Origin: an uncultured Bacteroidales bacterium
GTDB taxonomy: Bacteria; Bacteroidota; Bacteroidia; Bacteroidales; P3
Assembly: GCA_900316515.1 (NCBI GenBank)
Contig: ONDE01000009.1
Coordinates: forward strand, 1 to 64,000
Direction: 5' to 3'
Length of the DNA: 64,000 nucleotides
Positions within the stretch are counted from its first letter, which is position 1. Each line of letters begins with the position of its first letter. Positions 50,891 through 60,598 of this stretch are shown piece after piece. A program made the position numbers and the translations under genes. The notes beneath the pieces are model-generated. The model was not told where the DNA came from. It saw only the letters and a list, made by a program, of their open reading frames with translations, and ran no database searches.

Positions 50891-53382
50891 TTCTTCTTCT
50901 TGCGGTAGACAAGGAATATCGCTCCGCCAGCGATGGCTACGAGGAGGATGGAGCCGAGGATGGTGACGATGTTCATCTTGTAGAAGAGGGGTGCCTCGTT
51001 GCGGAACTCGATGACGTGGTCGCCGGCGGGGATAACCATGGCGCGGAGGATATAGTTGGCGCGGATATATTCGGCGGGTTTGCCGTCGATGTAGGCACGC
51101 CAGTCGGGGGCGTAGTAGATTTCGCTGAAGACGGCTATCTGTTCGTCGCTGGTGTGGGAGGTGTATTTCAGGTAGTCGGGGTTGTAGGGTTTCTGGTGCA
51201 CCATTTCGATGTGGTCGGTGCTGTCGAGGAGGCTCTTGTTTTCAGGCAGAGTAAACTCCTCGGTGTTGATGACTGCCGTGGTGGCAGGGTTGAAGTCGTT
51301 GAGGGCCAGTATCTCGCCGTTGGCGTCGCTGACGCATTTGACATCCTGTACGAACCATGCGTTGCCGAGGGCCTCGGGGTTGCGCTGCACCTGTCCGTTC
51401 TGGACGACGATGTAGCGGGCGTTGAGCATGTTGAGGATGCCCATGTTGATGTGGCGCGAGAGGTAGAAGTCGATGATGTCCTGGTAGCGGCGCATCTTGA
51501 CGGCGCTGTAGCCGCCCACCTGACGGTGGAAAGCGGCGGGTTTGGAGTCGTTGAAGGTGTTGGTGGCGAGGTTCAGCACGCGGTAGTTCTGGTCGCCGAA
51601 CTGCGCAGCCAACTGGTCGATGTCGTAGTCCCAGGAGTCCGGGCGCAGCTTGAGTTGCTGTTTCGTCTTGTAGAGCTTGTCGCTGGTGGACACATAGCGG
51701 CGGTCGACGCCCCAGAGGTCGATGACGACGAGCAGCATGAGCACCATGGTGATGTACACGGGCATGCTTGTTTTCACGGACGAGGTATTCTTGCCGCTGC
51801 GCCAAACGTAGAACCACAAAGCAGCAAAGGCGAGTGCCACGAAGAGCAGCGAGCGCCATGAGTCGGAGACGAAGAGTGCTTTGCGGTCCTGGATGAAGAT
51901 GGACAGGATCTGGTCCCACTGTGCGCCGTATTGGGGAGCCATCTGAGCATCGGAAGCGCCGCTGTAGCTGAAGCCGCCGGAGAGCAGCAGGCCGATTATG
52001 AGCATGGCAGCAGTGATGCCGCCAGAGATGTAGAGTGAGAGTTTTTTCCGTTTCTCGTCGACCTCTTTCGAGAAGAGCTCGCGCAGGCCAAGCACACCCA
52101 GCAGCACCATGCATACGTTGGCCAGCACGAGGCTCATGCTTGGAGTGCGGAACTTGTTGTAGAGCGGCAGGTTGTTGAAGAGCCATTCGTTGAAGGGCAT
52201 GAAGTTGCGGCCCCACGACATGATGATGGCCAGGATTGTGGCCAGCAGCAGCCACCAGCGTTCGGGACCTTTGACGAGTATCAGGCCCATCAGTGCGAGG
52301 AATATGACTATGGCGCCGAAGTATACAGGGCCGGAGGTGAAGGGCTGGTCGCCCCAGTAGAGAGGCATCTGCTGTTGGTGGAAGGCCTTGTAGGAGGCGC
52401 TTTCGGTGCTCACCGTCTCGCCGCTGCCGCCGCCCATGGCGCCAGGCACCAGCAGGGTGTAGGTCTCGCCCACGCCGTAGCTCCAGCTGAAGGCGTAGTT
52501 GATGTCCAGGCCGCTGGTCTTGCCGCTGATAGAGGCAGGCTCGCTGTCGTGGTACAGGTCCTCGGGTGTTACCGTGATGGCGTTGCCGCCGCGCATGGTC
52601 TGCTTGGCATATTGCTGGCTCACCACGAGGGCACGAGCGTTGCAGGCAAAGGCCAGTGCGCAGCCCAGGAGCAGCACACCCACGCCCCAGCCGAATTTAG
52701 GTAGATACTTGTCCTTGATGGCATACACCAGGTGGGCAGCGCCAAGCAGGACGGCGCCTATCATGGTGTAGAAGGTGATCTGGATGTGGTTGAAGTTGAG
52801 TTGCAGGCCCAGAGCCAGGGTGAACAGCAGTCCGCCCCAGAGCCAGTCCTTGCGCTTGTCGGTATTCTCTGTGGGTTTGCGCAGACACAGCACCATGCCG
52901 GCGAAGATGGGCGCCATCATGGCCATAGCCCAAGCCTTGGAGATGTGGCCTGCTTCGACGATGATGATGTTGTAGCTTCCCAGTCCGAAAGCGAGGGCGC
53001 CGAAGATTGCCAGCCACGGCGAGCATCCAAGGAGCACCAGAGCCAGGTAGAATCCTATCAAGTAGAGGAACAGGACACCTATGGTGCGTCCCCAGCCGAG
53101 GACGTCGAGGTTCACCAGCGAGCGCAGCGGAGCCATGATGCTCTTCATCGGCGGGTTGCCGCCGACCTGGTATATCGGCATGCCGCCGAACAGCGAGCTG
53201 TTCCACAGGGCGTATTCGCCCGTTTGTGTGTGATAGTCCTTGGTCTCTTTCACCATGGCCTCGAACTTCTGCGTGTCGCCCTGATACATCTCCTTGCCGC
53301 TAAGCACAGGCGAGAAATAGATGCACGCCACGGCGAACATCGCAATAACCATTGCTACATGAATCCAGATCTTCTTCTTCAT
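50887..53382 (-). CDS. YfhO-family multi-pass membrane protein
   Basis: The 831-residue protein has about 13 membrane helices in its first 600 residues and a large extracytoplasmic C-terminal part (about 640-800: NYRVLNLATNTFNDSKPAAFHRQVGGYSAVKMRRYQDII). A last helix and basic tail KKKK close it. The YfhO family is GT-C-like and in Gram-positives is linked to lipoteichoic acid or glycolipid glycosylation. Coupling to a glycosyltransferase fits sugar transfer across the membrane. The substrate is unknown. Confidence 0.88.
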   Translation of the reverse strand: MKKKIWIHVAMVIAMFAVACIYFSPVLSGKEMYQGDTQKFEAMVKETKDYHTQTGEYALWNSSLFGGMPIYQVGGNPPMKSIMAPLRSLVNLDVLGWGRTIGVLFLYLIGFYLALVLLGCSPWLAIFGALAFGLGSYNIIIVEAGHISKAWAMAMMAPIFAGMVLCLRKPTENTDKRKDWLWGGLLFTLALGLQLNFNHIQITFYTMIGAVLLGAAHLVYAIKDKYLPKFGWGVGVLLLGCALAFACNARALVVSQQYAKQTMRGGNAITVTPEDLYHDSEPASISGKTSGLDINYAFSWSYGVGETYTLLVPGAMGGGSGETVSTESASYKAFHQQQMPLYWGDQPFTSGPVYFGAIVIFLALMGLILVKGPERWWLLLATILAIIMSWGRNFMPFNEWLFNNLPLYNKFRTPSMSLVLANVCMVLLGVLGLRELFSKEVDEKRKKLSLYISGGITAAMLIIGLLLSGGFSYSGASDAQMAPQYGAQWDQILSIFIQDRKALFVSDSWRSLLFVALAFAALWFYVWRSGKNTSSVKTSMPVYITMVLMLLVVIDLWGVDRRYVSTSDKLYKTKQQLKLRPDSWDYDIDQLAAQFGDQNYRVLNLATNTFNDSKPAAFHRQVGGYSAVKMRRYQDIIDFYLSRHINMGILNMLNARYIVVQNGQVQRNPEALGNAWFVQDVKCVSDANGEILALNDFNPATTAVINTEEFTLPENKSLLDSTDHIEMVHQKPYNPDYLKYTSHTSDEQIAVFSEIYYAPDWRAYIDGKPAEYIRANYILRAMVIPAGDHVIEFRNEAPLFYKMNIVTILGSILLVAIAGGAIFLVYRKKKK

Positions 53383-53428
53383 AATATCTTTGTTCTTATT
53401 TTCTAAATTCCAAGTTTTAAACTCTTGT

Positions 53429-55411
53429 TCAACTCTTAATCGTTGGGTATTCGACGCGGACGTGGTAGATGCTCATCATCTTCTCCTTCAGTATGTGTCG
53501 AATCTTGCTGATGTCGCCATAGTTCAGCGGGCAATTGTCGAGCTGTCCGGCCTTGATCTTGCCGTCGATCAGGTTGTCCACCATCTTGTCTGTCGCCTCT
53601 TTGGTGTGCTCTTTCATGCTGCGGCAGGCTGCTTCGACAGTGTCTACAATCATTACCACAGCTGTCTCGCGGCTGTAGGGGCGCGGGCCGGGGTAGCGGA
53701 AGAGGCTAGCGTCGAAGTCGCCGTCGGGGTGTAGCTCCTTTTCTTTGGCAAAGAAATAGCCCGTGTATGTGGTGCCGTGGTGTGTGCGGATAAAATCCTG
53801 CACCTCGGCAGGCAGGCCGTACTGGCGTGCCAGTTCCAGGCCGTCGGTCACGTGCCTTGTTATTATGCTTGCGCTCTCGGCATAGTCCAGTTCCTCGTGA
53901 GGGTTGAAGCCGGAGGTCTGGTTTTCGGTGAAATACTGAGGATTTCGCACTTTGCCGATGTCGTGGTAGAGGGCGCCGACCTTCGCCAGCAGCGCGTCGC
54001 CGCCGATTTCGTTCATAAGGTCCTCGCTGATGTTGGCCACCTGTACTGAGTGTTGGAACGTTCCCGGCGCACGCCGACTCAATTCCCTCAACGCCTCGTG
54101 GCTTGTGTTGGACAATTCCATGAGTGTCAGGTTTGTGGTCATGCCGAACAAACGTTCGAACAGGTATATCAGCGGGTAGGCCATCAGCGTCAATGTTGCG
54201 TTGAGCAGGAACATCAGGTAGCGCTCAGCATCGAGCGAGAGCAGGTTGGTGTCCTGGCTCAGGACGCCAGCTGTGTAGATGAACGAATAGCTGGCGAAGA
54301 TTACCGCTGCCAGGGTGAAGAACTGGCTACGGCGCTCAAGGCTCCGCACGGCTATGATGCTCATCATGCCTGTTACCAGCTGGTAGAAGATGAACTCGAA
54401 CGAGTTGGGTACCAGGTTTGCCAATATGATCACCGTTGTGAGGTGGATATACAATGCCACGCGCATGTCGAAAAAGACCCGCATCAATATAGGCACTATG
54501 CATAGCGGCACCAGCAGTACCCAGTCGGCATTCACCCTTGTCACCAGAGCGGTGATTGCCGCCATCAGCAGTATCACCACCATCACCATCAGCACCTTGC
54601 GGTCGTCTTCGAGGATTGGATGGCGAGTGTTCTTCAGGAACATGTAGAGTGCCACGAAGGCAATTGCTGCCAGGAGCAGCTGGCCTGCCAGCTGGCCCCA
54701 CAGGCTGTAGCGCTCGCTGTAGCGGCGGTCCTGCTCGGCTTCGAGATTTTCTATCACCTGTGCTGTCTCTTCGGTCACCTCTTCGCCTTTGCTCACAATA
54801 CGGTCGCCCTCCATCACCATGCGGCTTTGGTAACTCAGCTGGCTCAGGCGGCTCTCAAGTTCCAGCGCCGTGCGCTCCTCGTCGACGACAATGCTTGCTG
54901 TCAATATGCTGTCGCGCAGCAGCCCGGCTTCGAGGTCTGCCGCAGTAACATATTCACCCTGACGGCACTCATGGCCTACGTTGCCTTCCAGCACGACGGC
55001 ACGCTGACCTTCGGTCCAGTTCGGCACATGCTCCATGTAGCCTATTCTGTAAATGCTGTCCACCTGCCGTCTTATCTTGCGCCACTCTCCATTCTTGATG
55101 CTTGACTCATAACTCTTGATTTTCTCAAGGGCTTTGGAGTGTGCGGTGCTATCCACGCGATAGTACACCGTGGCCCGTTGACGCTCAGCGTCCTGCTCGC
55201 TTCTCATCTGTTCGGCGTCTTTCAGCACTACAAAATCGTAGGGCGCCACCAGATCGGCACCGCGCCATACTGCACCAACTTTATAGTCATAATGCTCTCC
55301 GCGACCTTCGTGAGGGAAAATCAACACTATCAGCGACGCTGTAATCAGCATCGCAAATATTCTGTACAACAGCGATAAACGCTTTACTGTACCTGTTAAT
55401 ATGCTGCTCAT
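53429..55411 (-). CDS. pgpH: 7TM-HD phosphohydrolase, likely c-di-AMP phosphodiesterase (PgpH type)
   Basis: The 660-residue protein has one N-terminal helix, an extracytoplasmic 7TMR-HDED domain (about 50-250), seven helices (about 255-440), and a cytoplasmic HD domain with HSVQVANIS, ALYHDIGKV, ITRHVTDGLELA and RTHHGTTYTG. PgpH proteins hydrolyse c-di-AMP to pApA. Together with cdaA at 7995 the window encodes both ends of the signal. I start at MSSILTGTVKRL; the earlier frame lies over the -7 box TACTTTTG (55433-55440). Confidence 0.92.
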   Translation of the reverse strand: MSSILTGTVKRLSLLYRIFAMLITASLIVLIFPHEGRGEHYDYKVGAVWRGADLVAPYDFVVLKDAEQMRSEQDAERQRATVYYRVDSTAHSKALEKIKSYESSIKNGEWRKIRRQVDSIYRIGYMEHVPNWTEGQRAVVLEGNVGHECRQGEYVTAADLEAGLLRDSILTASIVVDEERTALELESRLSQLSYQSRMVMEGDRIVSKGEEVTEETAQVIENLEAEQDRRYSERYSLWGQLAGQLLLAAIAFVALYMFLKNTRHPILEDDRKVLMVMVVILLMAAITALVTRVNADWVLLVPLCIVPILMRVFFDMRVALYIHLTTVIILANLVPNSFEFIFYQLVTGMMSIIAVRSLERRSQFFTLAAVIFASYSFIYTAGVLSQDTNLLSLDAERYLMFLLNATLTLMAYPLIYLFERLFGMTTNLTLMELSNTSHEALRELSRRAPGTFQHSVQVANISEDLMNEIGGDALLAKVGALYHDIGKVRNPQYFTENQTSGFNPHEELDYAESASIITRHVTDGLELARQYGLPAEVQDFIRTHHGTTYTGYFFAKEKELHPDGDFDASLFRYPGPRPYSRETAVVMIVDTVEAACRSMKEHTKEATDKMVDNLIDGKIKAGQLDNCPLNYGDISKIRHILKEKMMSIYHVRVEYPTIKS

Positions 55412-55432
55412 CTTTACTATAAAATCAATTTG

Positions 55433-55440
55433 CAAAAGTA
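55433..55440 (-). promoter_or_regulatory. -7 box of the pgpH promoter
   Basis: TACTTTTG on the minus strand, 22 bases upstream of the chosen ATG. Confidence 0.6.
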
Positions 55441-55489
55441 AACAAAAAACCTCACATGGCAAAAAAAGAATTTAGCAGTTTGTGGGACG

Positions 55490-55602
55490 GAGGGAGTGGG
55501 GGAGTGATGGGGAAGTGATGGGGGAGTGAGTAGTGGGGTGGGTAGGGGGTGGGTAGTAAGTGAGTAGTAAGTGAGTAGTATGTGAGCAGTAAGTGATAGG
55601 GT
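55490..55602. repeat. Period-11 tandem repeat (agtgagtagta type)
   Basis: Purine-rich agtgatgggg units pass into agtgagtagta, agtgagtagta, tgtgagcagta. This fills most of the gene-free 55441-55731 stretch; the rest is AT-rich. Confidence 0.8.
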
Positions 55603-55731
55603 GGTAAAAATAATTTTTACTCGAATACAATATTCTTTACAATATGTTGTTATTATATGTTGTCGGTTGCAATAAGTGGACTGGCAATTGTACTAATCGT
55701 TGAAATAGAAACAAATAAAAATAGACAAACA

Positions 55732-56481
55732 ATGAAAAAGATTTTCGCTTTGGCTGCCGTAGTTCTTTTCTTTGGCAGTTTTGCTTTTGCTCAGAATTCC
55801 TTCAAGGGTATTGTGAAGTACAAGGTTGAATCCACCGGTCAGGTGGCTATGACTATTCCTGATGAGGCTGCTACAGCAGAGATCAAGGTTTCGGGCGACA
55901 ATATGTTTACCAAGAGTGCTATTTTCGCCGGCGGTATGACGGAGTGCGTGCTGGTGCAGAACCTCACCATGACCCGTTGCGACAACTACAGCCAGCTCCT
56001 CGGCTACCTTCGCGGACAGGGCTCCGAGTTTACCTACCAGGGCGACGGCAAGCTCCTGCTGAAGAATGTTTTCAAGGCCAGTGATTTCGACAGCGTTTAT
56101 ATCGTCGACACCGAGGCTGGCCACTTCTACTATGAGCTGGTGAACGAAACCAAGCAGATTGCCGGTGTCACCGCCAAGAAGATTATCCGCCACCAGTACG
56201 ACGACGAGGGTGTTGACCACCCCCGTGAGATGTGGTACAGCGACGAGATTGGCCCCCAGATCAACGTCCTCTTCGGCGGCATCAAGGGCATGCCCCTTGA
56301 GTGCACCGTGGATGCCGGCGAGGGTAAGGCTATCACCTATACCGCCACCGAGATTGTAAAAGGCAAGGTCAAGGAAGCCGACTTCCTGTTGCCTGACGGC
56401 TATGAAGTGCTCAGCGAGGAAGAGTTAGAGACCCTCGGTACCGAGCTCCAGGAAGAGATCGAACTCCTCCAGGCCGAGTAA
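55732..56481 (+). CDS. Exported hypothetical protein
   Basis: The 249-residue protein has a signal peptide (MKKIFALAAVVLFFGSFAFAQ). The body is beta-rich and resembles DUF4412-type periplasmic proteins (FKGIVKYKVESTGQVAM, then GVTAKKIIRHQYDD) and ends in an acidic LGTELQEEIELLQAE. I start at MKKIFAL, where the signal peptide begins. Function unknown. A period-7 array follows before ftsK. Confidence 0.78.
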   Translation: MKKIFALAAVVLFFGSFAFAQNSFKGIVKYKVESTGQVAMTIPDEAATAEIKVSGDNMFTKSAIFAGGMTECVLVQNLTMTRCDNYSQLLGYLRGQGSEFTYQGDGKLLLKNVFKASDFDSVYIVDTEAGHFYYELVNETKQIAGVTAKKIIRHQYDDEGVDHPREMWYSDEIGPQINVLFGGIKGMPLECTVDAGEGKAITYTATEIVKGKVKEADFLLPDGYEVLSEEELETLGTELQEEIELLQAE

Positions 56482-56516
56482 GTTTACGGTTTACAGTTTA
56501 CGGTTTACGGGTTACA
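56480..56516. repeat. Degenerate 7-bp tandem repeat (agtttac type)
   Basis: Five units agtttac, ggtttac, agtttac, ggtttac, gggttac fill the gap and abut the GTG of ftsK. Confidence 0.85.
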
Positions 56517-59057
56517 GTGGCTGCAAGCAAAAATAAATCCAAGTCGAAGAAGAGCAAAGGCGCCTCACGTCGAGGCGCCTTCGCCGAGTTTCTGAAAAGC
56601 AAACAATTCGCTCATATCCGCGGTGCTCTTTATGTTCTATTTGCCGCTTTCCTCGCGCTGGCGCTGACGGGTTACTATGTTACCGACGCACGTGGCGGAT
56701 GGACGGGCTCGCTGGGCAGTGGCTTGGCAGAGTTCTTCTCCATCAACCTCTTTGGCATCGGCAGTTTCGGCTTTGTGCTCCTATTCTTTGTCTATGGCCT
56801 CCGCCTATGGAATGTCGTTGTCCTGCCATGGTGGAAGACCTTCGGAAGCACGCTTTTCTGGATGCTGTGGCTTTCGGTCTTCCTCGGATACATAGGCGGT
56901 GCGTGGGTTAAAAGCGCTGGTTTCGAGATATACGCAGGCATCGGCCTCAACCTTGCCGAACCGCTTCACAACCTCCTTAGTTGGTGGACCCTTGTGATTC
57001 TGATTTTCCTCGCCGTGCTGTTCCTCGTGCTGGTGCACAAGATGCAACTGCCCGAGGTGAAGCTTCCGAAGGTCGACCTCAAGCAGGTTGCCAAGGAGGT
57101 CGGCAAGGAGATAGAAGAGGTGGCCACCGACCACACCAAGCCTGCGGCGAAGCCCGACGTGACCGAGCCTGTGGATTTGTCGGACACCGCTGGCGATTCC
57201 TCGATTTTCGCGACTCAACCTTCGTCGGACAGCGACGACGACCCCGGCGCCGACTTCGATGCTGCGGCAATGGAACTCTTCCACCGCCCAGCCAACATCG
57301 ATGATGATTCGGCAGAAGAAGGGACAGCGGAGGAAAAGCCGACCACAGAACCGGCCTTCTCCATAGACGACGAGTTTGCACGGATAAATGCCAAAGCCCA
57401 AGGCACCGAGTCGTCAGAGGTGAGCTTCACCATTGAAGATACCTCAGAGGTTTCTTCAAGCGAACCATCAGCAGATGCTCCCATAGACGAAGAACCAGTA
57501 AATGTCGACGACCTCGACCCCGACGACTATCGCCGCCACTATGGCCTCGACGAACCCTACGACCCGCACTTGGACCTCAGCGACTACCAGATGCCTGGCA
57601 CCGAGTTGCTTGAGGACAGCGAGGTGCGCAACGTCAAGGTATCGAAGGAAGAGCTCATAGCCAACAAGGACCGCATTGTGCAGACCCTCAACGACTACGG
57701 TATTGAGATTACCGAAATATCGGCTCAGCCTGGTCCCACGGTGACGCTTTATAAGATAAAACCTGCTCCCGGCGTCCGTATCTCCAAGATTAAAGGTCTC
57801 GAAAACGACATAGCGCTTTCCCTTGCCGCCCTCGGCATACGTATCATAGCCCCCATTCCCGGCGAAAGCAACATCGGCATAGAGGTGCCCAACGCAAAGC
57901 CGCAGATAGTCTCGATGAAGACCATGTTGGAGAGCGATGCCTTCCAGAACGCCAAGATGGAATTACCCATAGCTTTCGGCAAGACCATCAGCAACGAGTG
58001 CTTCGTCACCGACCTGGCCAAGATGCCACACCTGCTGATGGCCGGTGCTACGGGTACGGGTAAATCCGTTGGTCTCAATGCCGTCCTGGCATCGCTGCTC
58101 TACAAGAAGCACCCCTCAGAGCTAAAACTCGTCCTTGTCGACCCGAAGAAAGTAGAGTTCAGTCTCTATTCCGCCCTGGAACGCCACTATCTGGCCAAGA
58201 TGCCCGACGAGGAAGAGGCTGTCATCACCGACGTCAAGAAGGTTGTCAGGACACTCAATTCCCTCTGTATAGAGATGGACACCCGCTACGACCTGCTGAA
58301 GCAGGCCAAGGTGCGCAAGATTACCGAATATAACGAGAAATTCTGCAAGCGCATGCTCAACCCCGAGCATGGTCATCGTTTCCTGCCATACATCGTCGTG
58401 GTCATCGACGAGTTCGGCGACCTCATTATGACCGCAGGCAAAGAGGTGGAACTTCCAATTGCACGTCTGGCACAGCTGGCCCGTGCCGTGGGCATCCATC
58501 TCATCATAGCCACACAGCGCCCCACGACCAACATCATTACAGGTACCATCAAGGCCAACTTCCCCGCCCGCGTCGCTTTCAGGGTAACCTCGGGCATTGA
58601 CTCCAAGACCATCCTTGACACTGGCGGCGCCCAGCAACTCATTGGGCGCGGCGACATGCTGATTTCATTGGCTGGCAAGGACATGATACGCCTTCAGTGT
58701 GCACTTATCGATACGCCCGAGATTGAACGTCTGGTACGGTTCATAGGAGACCAGCGCGGTTACCCCGAAGGTTTTGAACTGCCCGAGTACCTCGACGAGA
58801 ACGAAGAACCCAACAAGGAATTCGATGCCAAGCACAAAGACGAGTTCTTCAACGATGCCGCCCGTCTTGTAGTCAATTCCCAGTTTGGCAGCACTTCGCT
58901 GCTTCAACGCAAACTGCAACTCGGCTACAACCGCGCCGGACGAATCATCGACCAGCTGGAAGCTGCAGGCATCGTGGGGCCGTCCAACGGCTCCAAGCCC
59001 CGCGACGTGCTTGTACACGACCTCGAATCGCTCGAAGACATACTTAGAACATTATAA
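56517..59057 (+). CDS. ftsK: DNA translocase FtsK
   Basis: The 846-residue septal motor moves chromosomes during division. It has a basic N-terminus, four membrane helices (about 35-175), an acidic linker (about 200-350), and the alpha-beta-RecA motor with Walker A GATGTGKSVGLN and Walker B IVVVIDEFGDL. The motor also has IIATQRPTTNIITGTIKANFPARVAF. A gamma winged helix (SLLQRKLQLGYNRAGRIIDQLEAAGIV) closes it. Translation seems to start at a GTG reached straight from a repeat array. Confidence 0.96.
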   Translation: MAASKNKSKSKKSKGASRRGAFAEFLKSKQFAHIRGALYVLFAAFLALALTGYYVTDARGGWTGSLGSGLAEFFSINLFGIGSFGFVLLFFVYGLRLWNVVVLPWWKTFGSTLFWMLWLSVFLGYIGGAWVKSAGFEIYAGIGLNLAEPLHNLLSWWTLVILIFLAVLFLVLVHKMQLPEVKLPKVDLKQVAKEVGKEIEEVATDHTKPAAKPDVTEPVDLSDTAGDSSIFATQPSSDSDDDPGADFDAAAMELFHRPANIDDDSAEEGTAEEKPTTEPAFSIDDEFARINAKAQGTESSEVSFTIEDTSEVSSSEPSADAPIDEEPVNVDDLDPDDYRRHYGLDEPYDPHLDLSDYQMPGTELLEDSEVRNVKVSKEELIANKDRIVQTLNDYGIEITEISAQPGPTVTLYKIKPAPGVRISKIKGLENDIALSLAALGIRIIAPIPGESNIGIEVPNAKPQIVSMKTMLESDAFQNAKMELPIAFGKTISNECFVTDLAKMPHLLMAGATGTGKSVGLNAVLASLLYKKHPSELKLVLVDPKKVEFSLYSALERHYLAKMPDEEEAVITDVKKVVRTLNSLCIEMDTRYDLLKQAKVRKITEYNEKFCKRMLNPEHGHRFLPYIVVVIDEFGDLIMTAGKEVELPIARLAQLARAVGIHLIIATQRPTTNIITGTIKANFPARVAFRVTSGIDSKTILDTGGAQQLIGRGDMLISLAGKDMIRLQCALIDTPEIERLVRFIGDQRGYPEGFELPEYLDENEEPNKEFDAKHKDEFFNDAARLVVNSQFGSTSLLQRKLQLGYNRAGRIIDQLEAAGIVGPSNGSKPRDVLVHDLESLEDILRTL

Positions 59058-59061
59058 TTCC

Positions 59062-59307
59062 ATGAAAAAGAAGATTGAAATATTGGCACTTGCCGCTTTG
59101 GCATTAACCGTAGTGGCTTGCAACAAGCAGCAGACATGCCGCTGCTCTGTTCTCGGCACTCAGAGCGTACGCATTATCAAGATTGACAAGGGGAACTGTG
59201 AACAACTCCACACCTACACCTATCACAACGTGATGGACTCCCTCAATGTCGACTCCCTGCTTTGCACAGGTTATGAGTTCCGTATAGACTCCATTTATGA
59301 AGAATAG
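59062..59307 (+). CDS. Small Cys-rich lipoprotein
   Basis: The 81-residue protein has a lipoprotein signal (LALTVVAC, Cys at about 20) directly followed by NKQQTCRCSVLG. The next gene has a matching CTREHQCRCSHEG, so the two are paralogues. It starts 4 bases after ftsK. Family not recognised. The conserved CxC near the anchor could bind a metal or take part in redox reactions with the MauE/thioredoxin protein downstream; that is inference. Confidence 0.75.
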   Translation: MKKKIEILALAALALTVVACNKQQTCRCSVLGTQSVRIIKIDKGNCEQLHTYTYHNVMDSLNVDSLLCTGYEFRIDSIYEE

Positions 59308-59314
59308 TAGATTT

Positions 59315-59587
59315 ATGAAGCACAGATATTCAACCGTTAAAGCATTTGTTGCAGCAGCCATTTTCCTTTTTGCTGCTTCAGCATGTACCCGTGAGCATCA
59401 ATGCCGTTGCAGCCATGAGGGTGACGGCGGTCACATGCAGTACCTCACCGTAGACCGCTCGCTCAGCTGTGACGACATCACCGAGATGTCCATCGAACGC
59501 CACATAATCGACAGCGTTACAGGTACGCCTACACTCGAACGTGTCGAGATCCATAAAGTCTCTTGTCACGAATATGCCGAAGACTAG
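59315..59587 (+). CDS. Small Cys-rich lipoprotein, paralogue of the preceding gene
   Basis: The 90-residue protein has a lipoprotein signal (MKHRYSTVKAFVAAAIFLF, lipobox AASAC) and the shared QCRCS motif, plus two more cysteines (SCDD, SCHE). An in-frame ATG at 59297 lies inside the previous gene; the later one gives the normal signal peptide. Its end overlaps the MauE-like gene by 14 bases. Confidence 0.75.
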   Translation: MKHRYSTVKAFVAAAIFLFAASACTREHQCRCSHEGDGGHMQYLTVDRSLSCDDITEMSIERHIIDSVTGTPTLERVEIHKVSCHEYAED

Positions 59588-60449
59588 AGTTCCGCAATGG
59601 GTGGGCGCGGCGCTGCGTATTCTTGTCGGCGTTTTGTTTCTGGTCTCTGCCGTTGCCAAACTGGTGGCCATAGACCCATTTGCCCTGTACGTCTTCTCCT
59701 ACGGGTTCTTCCCTTTCAATGTCGTCGACGTCCTTGTGCGCCTATGCATAGCTGCCGAATTTATATTGGGCGTCTTCATCATTGTTGGATGGTATCGCCG
59801 CCTCGTAAGGCTGCTAACCCTCCTCATGCTCATCTTTTTCAGCCTTTTCCTATGCTACGCCGCCTTAAAGGGGCGTATGGAATCGTGCCAGTGCTTCGGT
59901 CAGCTCATCGACTTTGATCCCCTGCAGTCGCTTCTTAAGAACGGTGTTCTCGTAATGCTTGTCCTCCTCGCCTACCGCCTTTCGGGCAATGGCAACGAGG
60001 CGAAGCGTAGGGGACTTCGTATTGGTATTTCGGCGGGTATTGTCATCCTCGTCACTATTGCTGTTTTCGTCATATCACTCCCTGACAGTTGGCTTTTTGG
60101 CCCCAGCGAAAACCGTTATCACAAAGAAACCCTTGCCCAAAGCATATCTCAGGACGGCATCCTTGGTGACAGACACCTTGATCAGGGACACCAACTGGTG
60201 GCCTTCGTCACCCCAGGCTGCGAATTCTGCAAGATGGCCCGTCAGAAGATAGGCACCATCGCCGAGCGTCATGACCTTGACACCACTCGCATTCATTATG
60301 TTGAGCCATCCGACATAGGCGACAGCCTATTTTTGCGTATCACCTACGGTCAGCGCCCGCTCGTCCTCCTCATTGACGACGGCACCGTTGAAGCGACCTT
60401 CCATTCGCGCAACATCTCTGAGCGTCAGATTGCCGACTTTCTGAGATAA
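59574..60449 (+). CDS. MauE/DoxX-like membrane protein with thioredoxin-fold domain
   Basis: The 291-residue protein has four membrane helices (about 8-150) with a SCQCFGQ motif, a fifth helix near 165, and a periplasmic thioredoxin-like domain with CxxC in FVTPGCEFCKMARQKIG. MauE-type domains pass electrons to or from thiol carriers as DsbD or VKOR do. I start at MPKTRVPQW, since the upstream codons lie within the lipoprotein gene. Two Cys-rich lipoproteins directly upstream may be its clients. Confidence 0.85.
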   Translation: MPKTRVPQWVGAALRILVGVLFLVSAVAKLVAIDPFALYVFSYGFFPFNVVDVLVRLCIAAEFILGVFIIVGWYRRLVRLLTLLMLIFFSLFLCYAALKGRMESCQCFGQLIDFDPLQSLLKNGVLVMLVLLAYRLSGNGNEAKRRGLRIGISAGIVILVTIAVFVISLPDSWLFGPSENRYHKETLAQSISQDGILGDRHLDQGHQLVAFVTPGCEFCKMARQKIGTIAERHDLDTTRIHYVEPSDIGDSLFLRITYGQRPLVLLIDDGTVEATFHSRNISERQIADFLR

Positions 60450-60507
60450 TCGTTGTAATTAACCTATAGTGTTGAAAACTTTATCCAGGTGTTTCTGGGA
60501 AAAGTCG

Positions 60508-60515
60508 TATATTTG
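60508..60515 (+). promoter_or_regulatory. -7 box of the purF-like gene
   Basis: TATATTTG followed by TATTTT, with a leader of about 80 bases to the ATG. Confidence 0.5.
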
Positions 60516-60598
60516 TATTTTTAAAAAATGATGCTTGTTTTGGGTAATAAATTTGTTATCAATATATTGTTATCATCATTTAAAACAAAAACAACATT

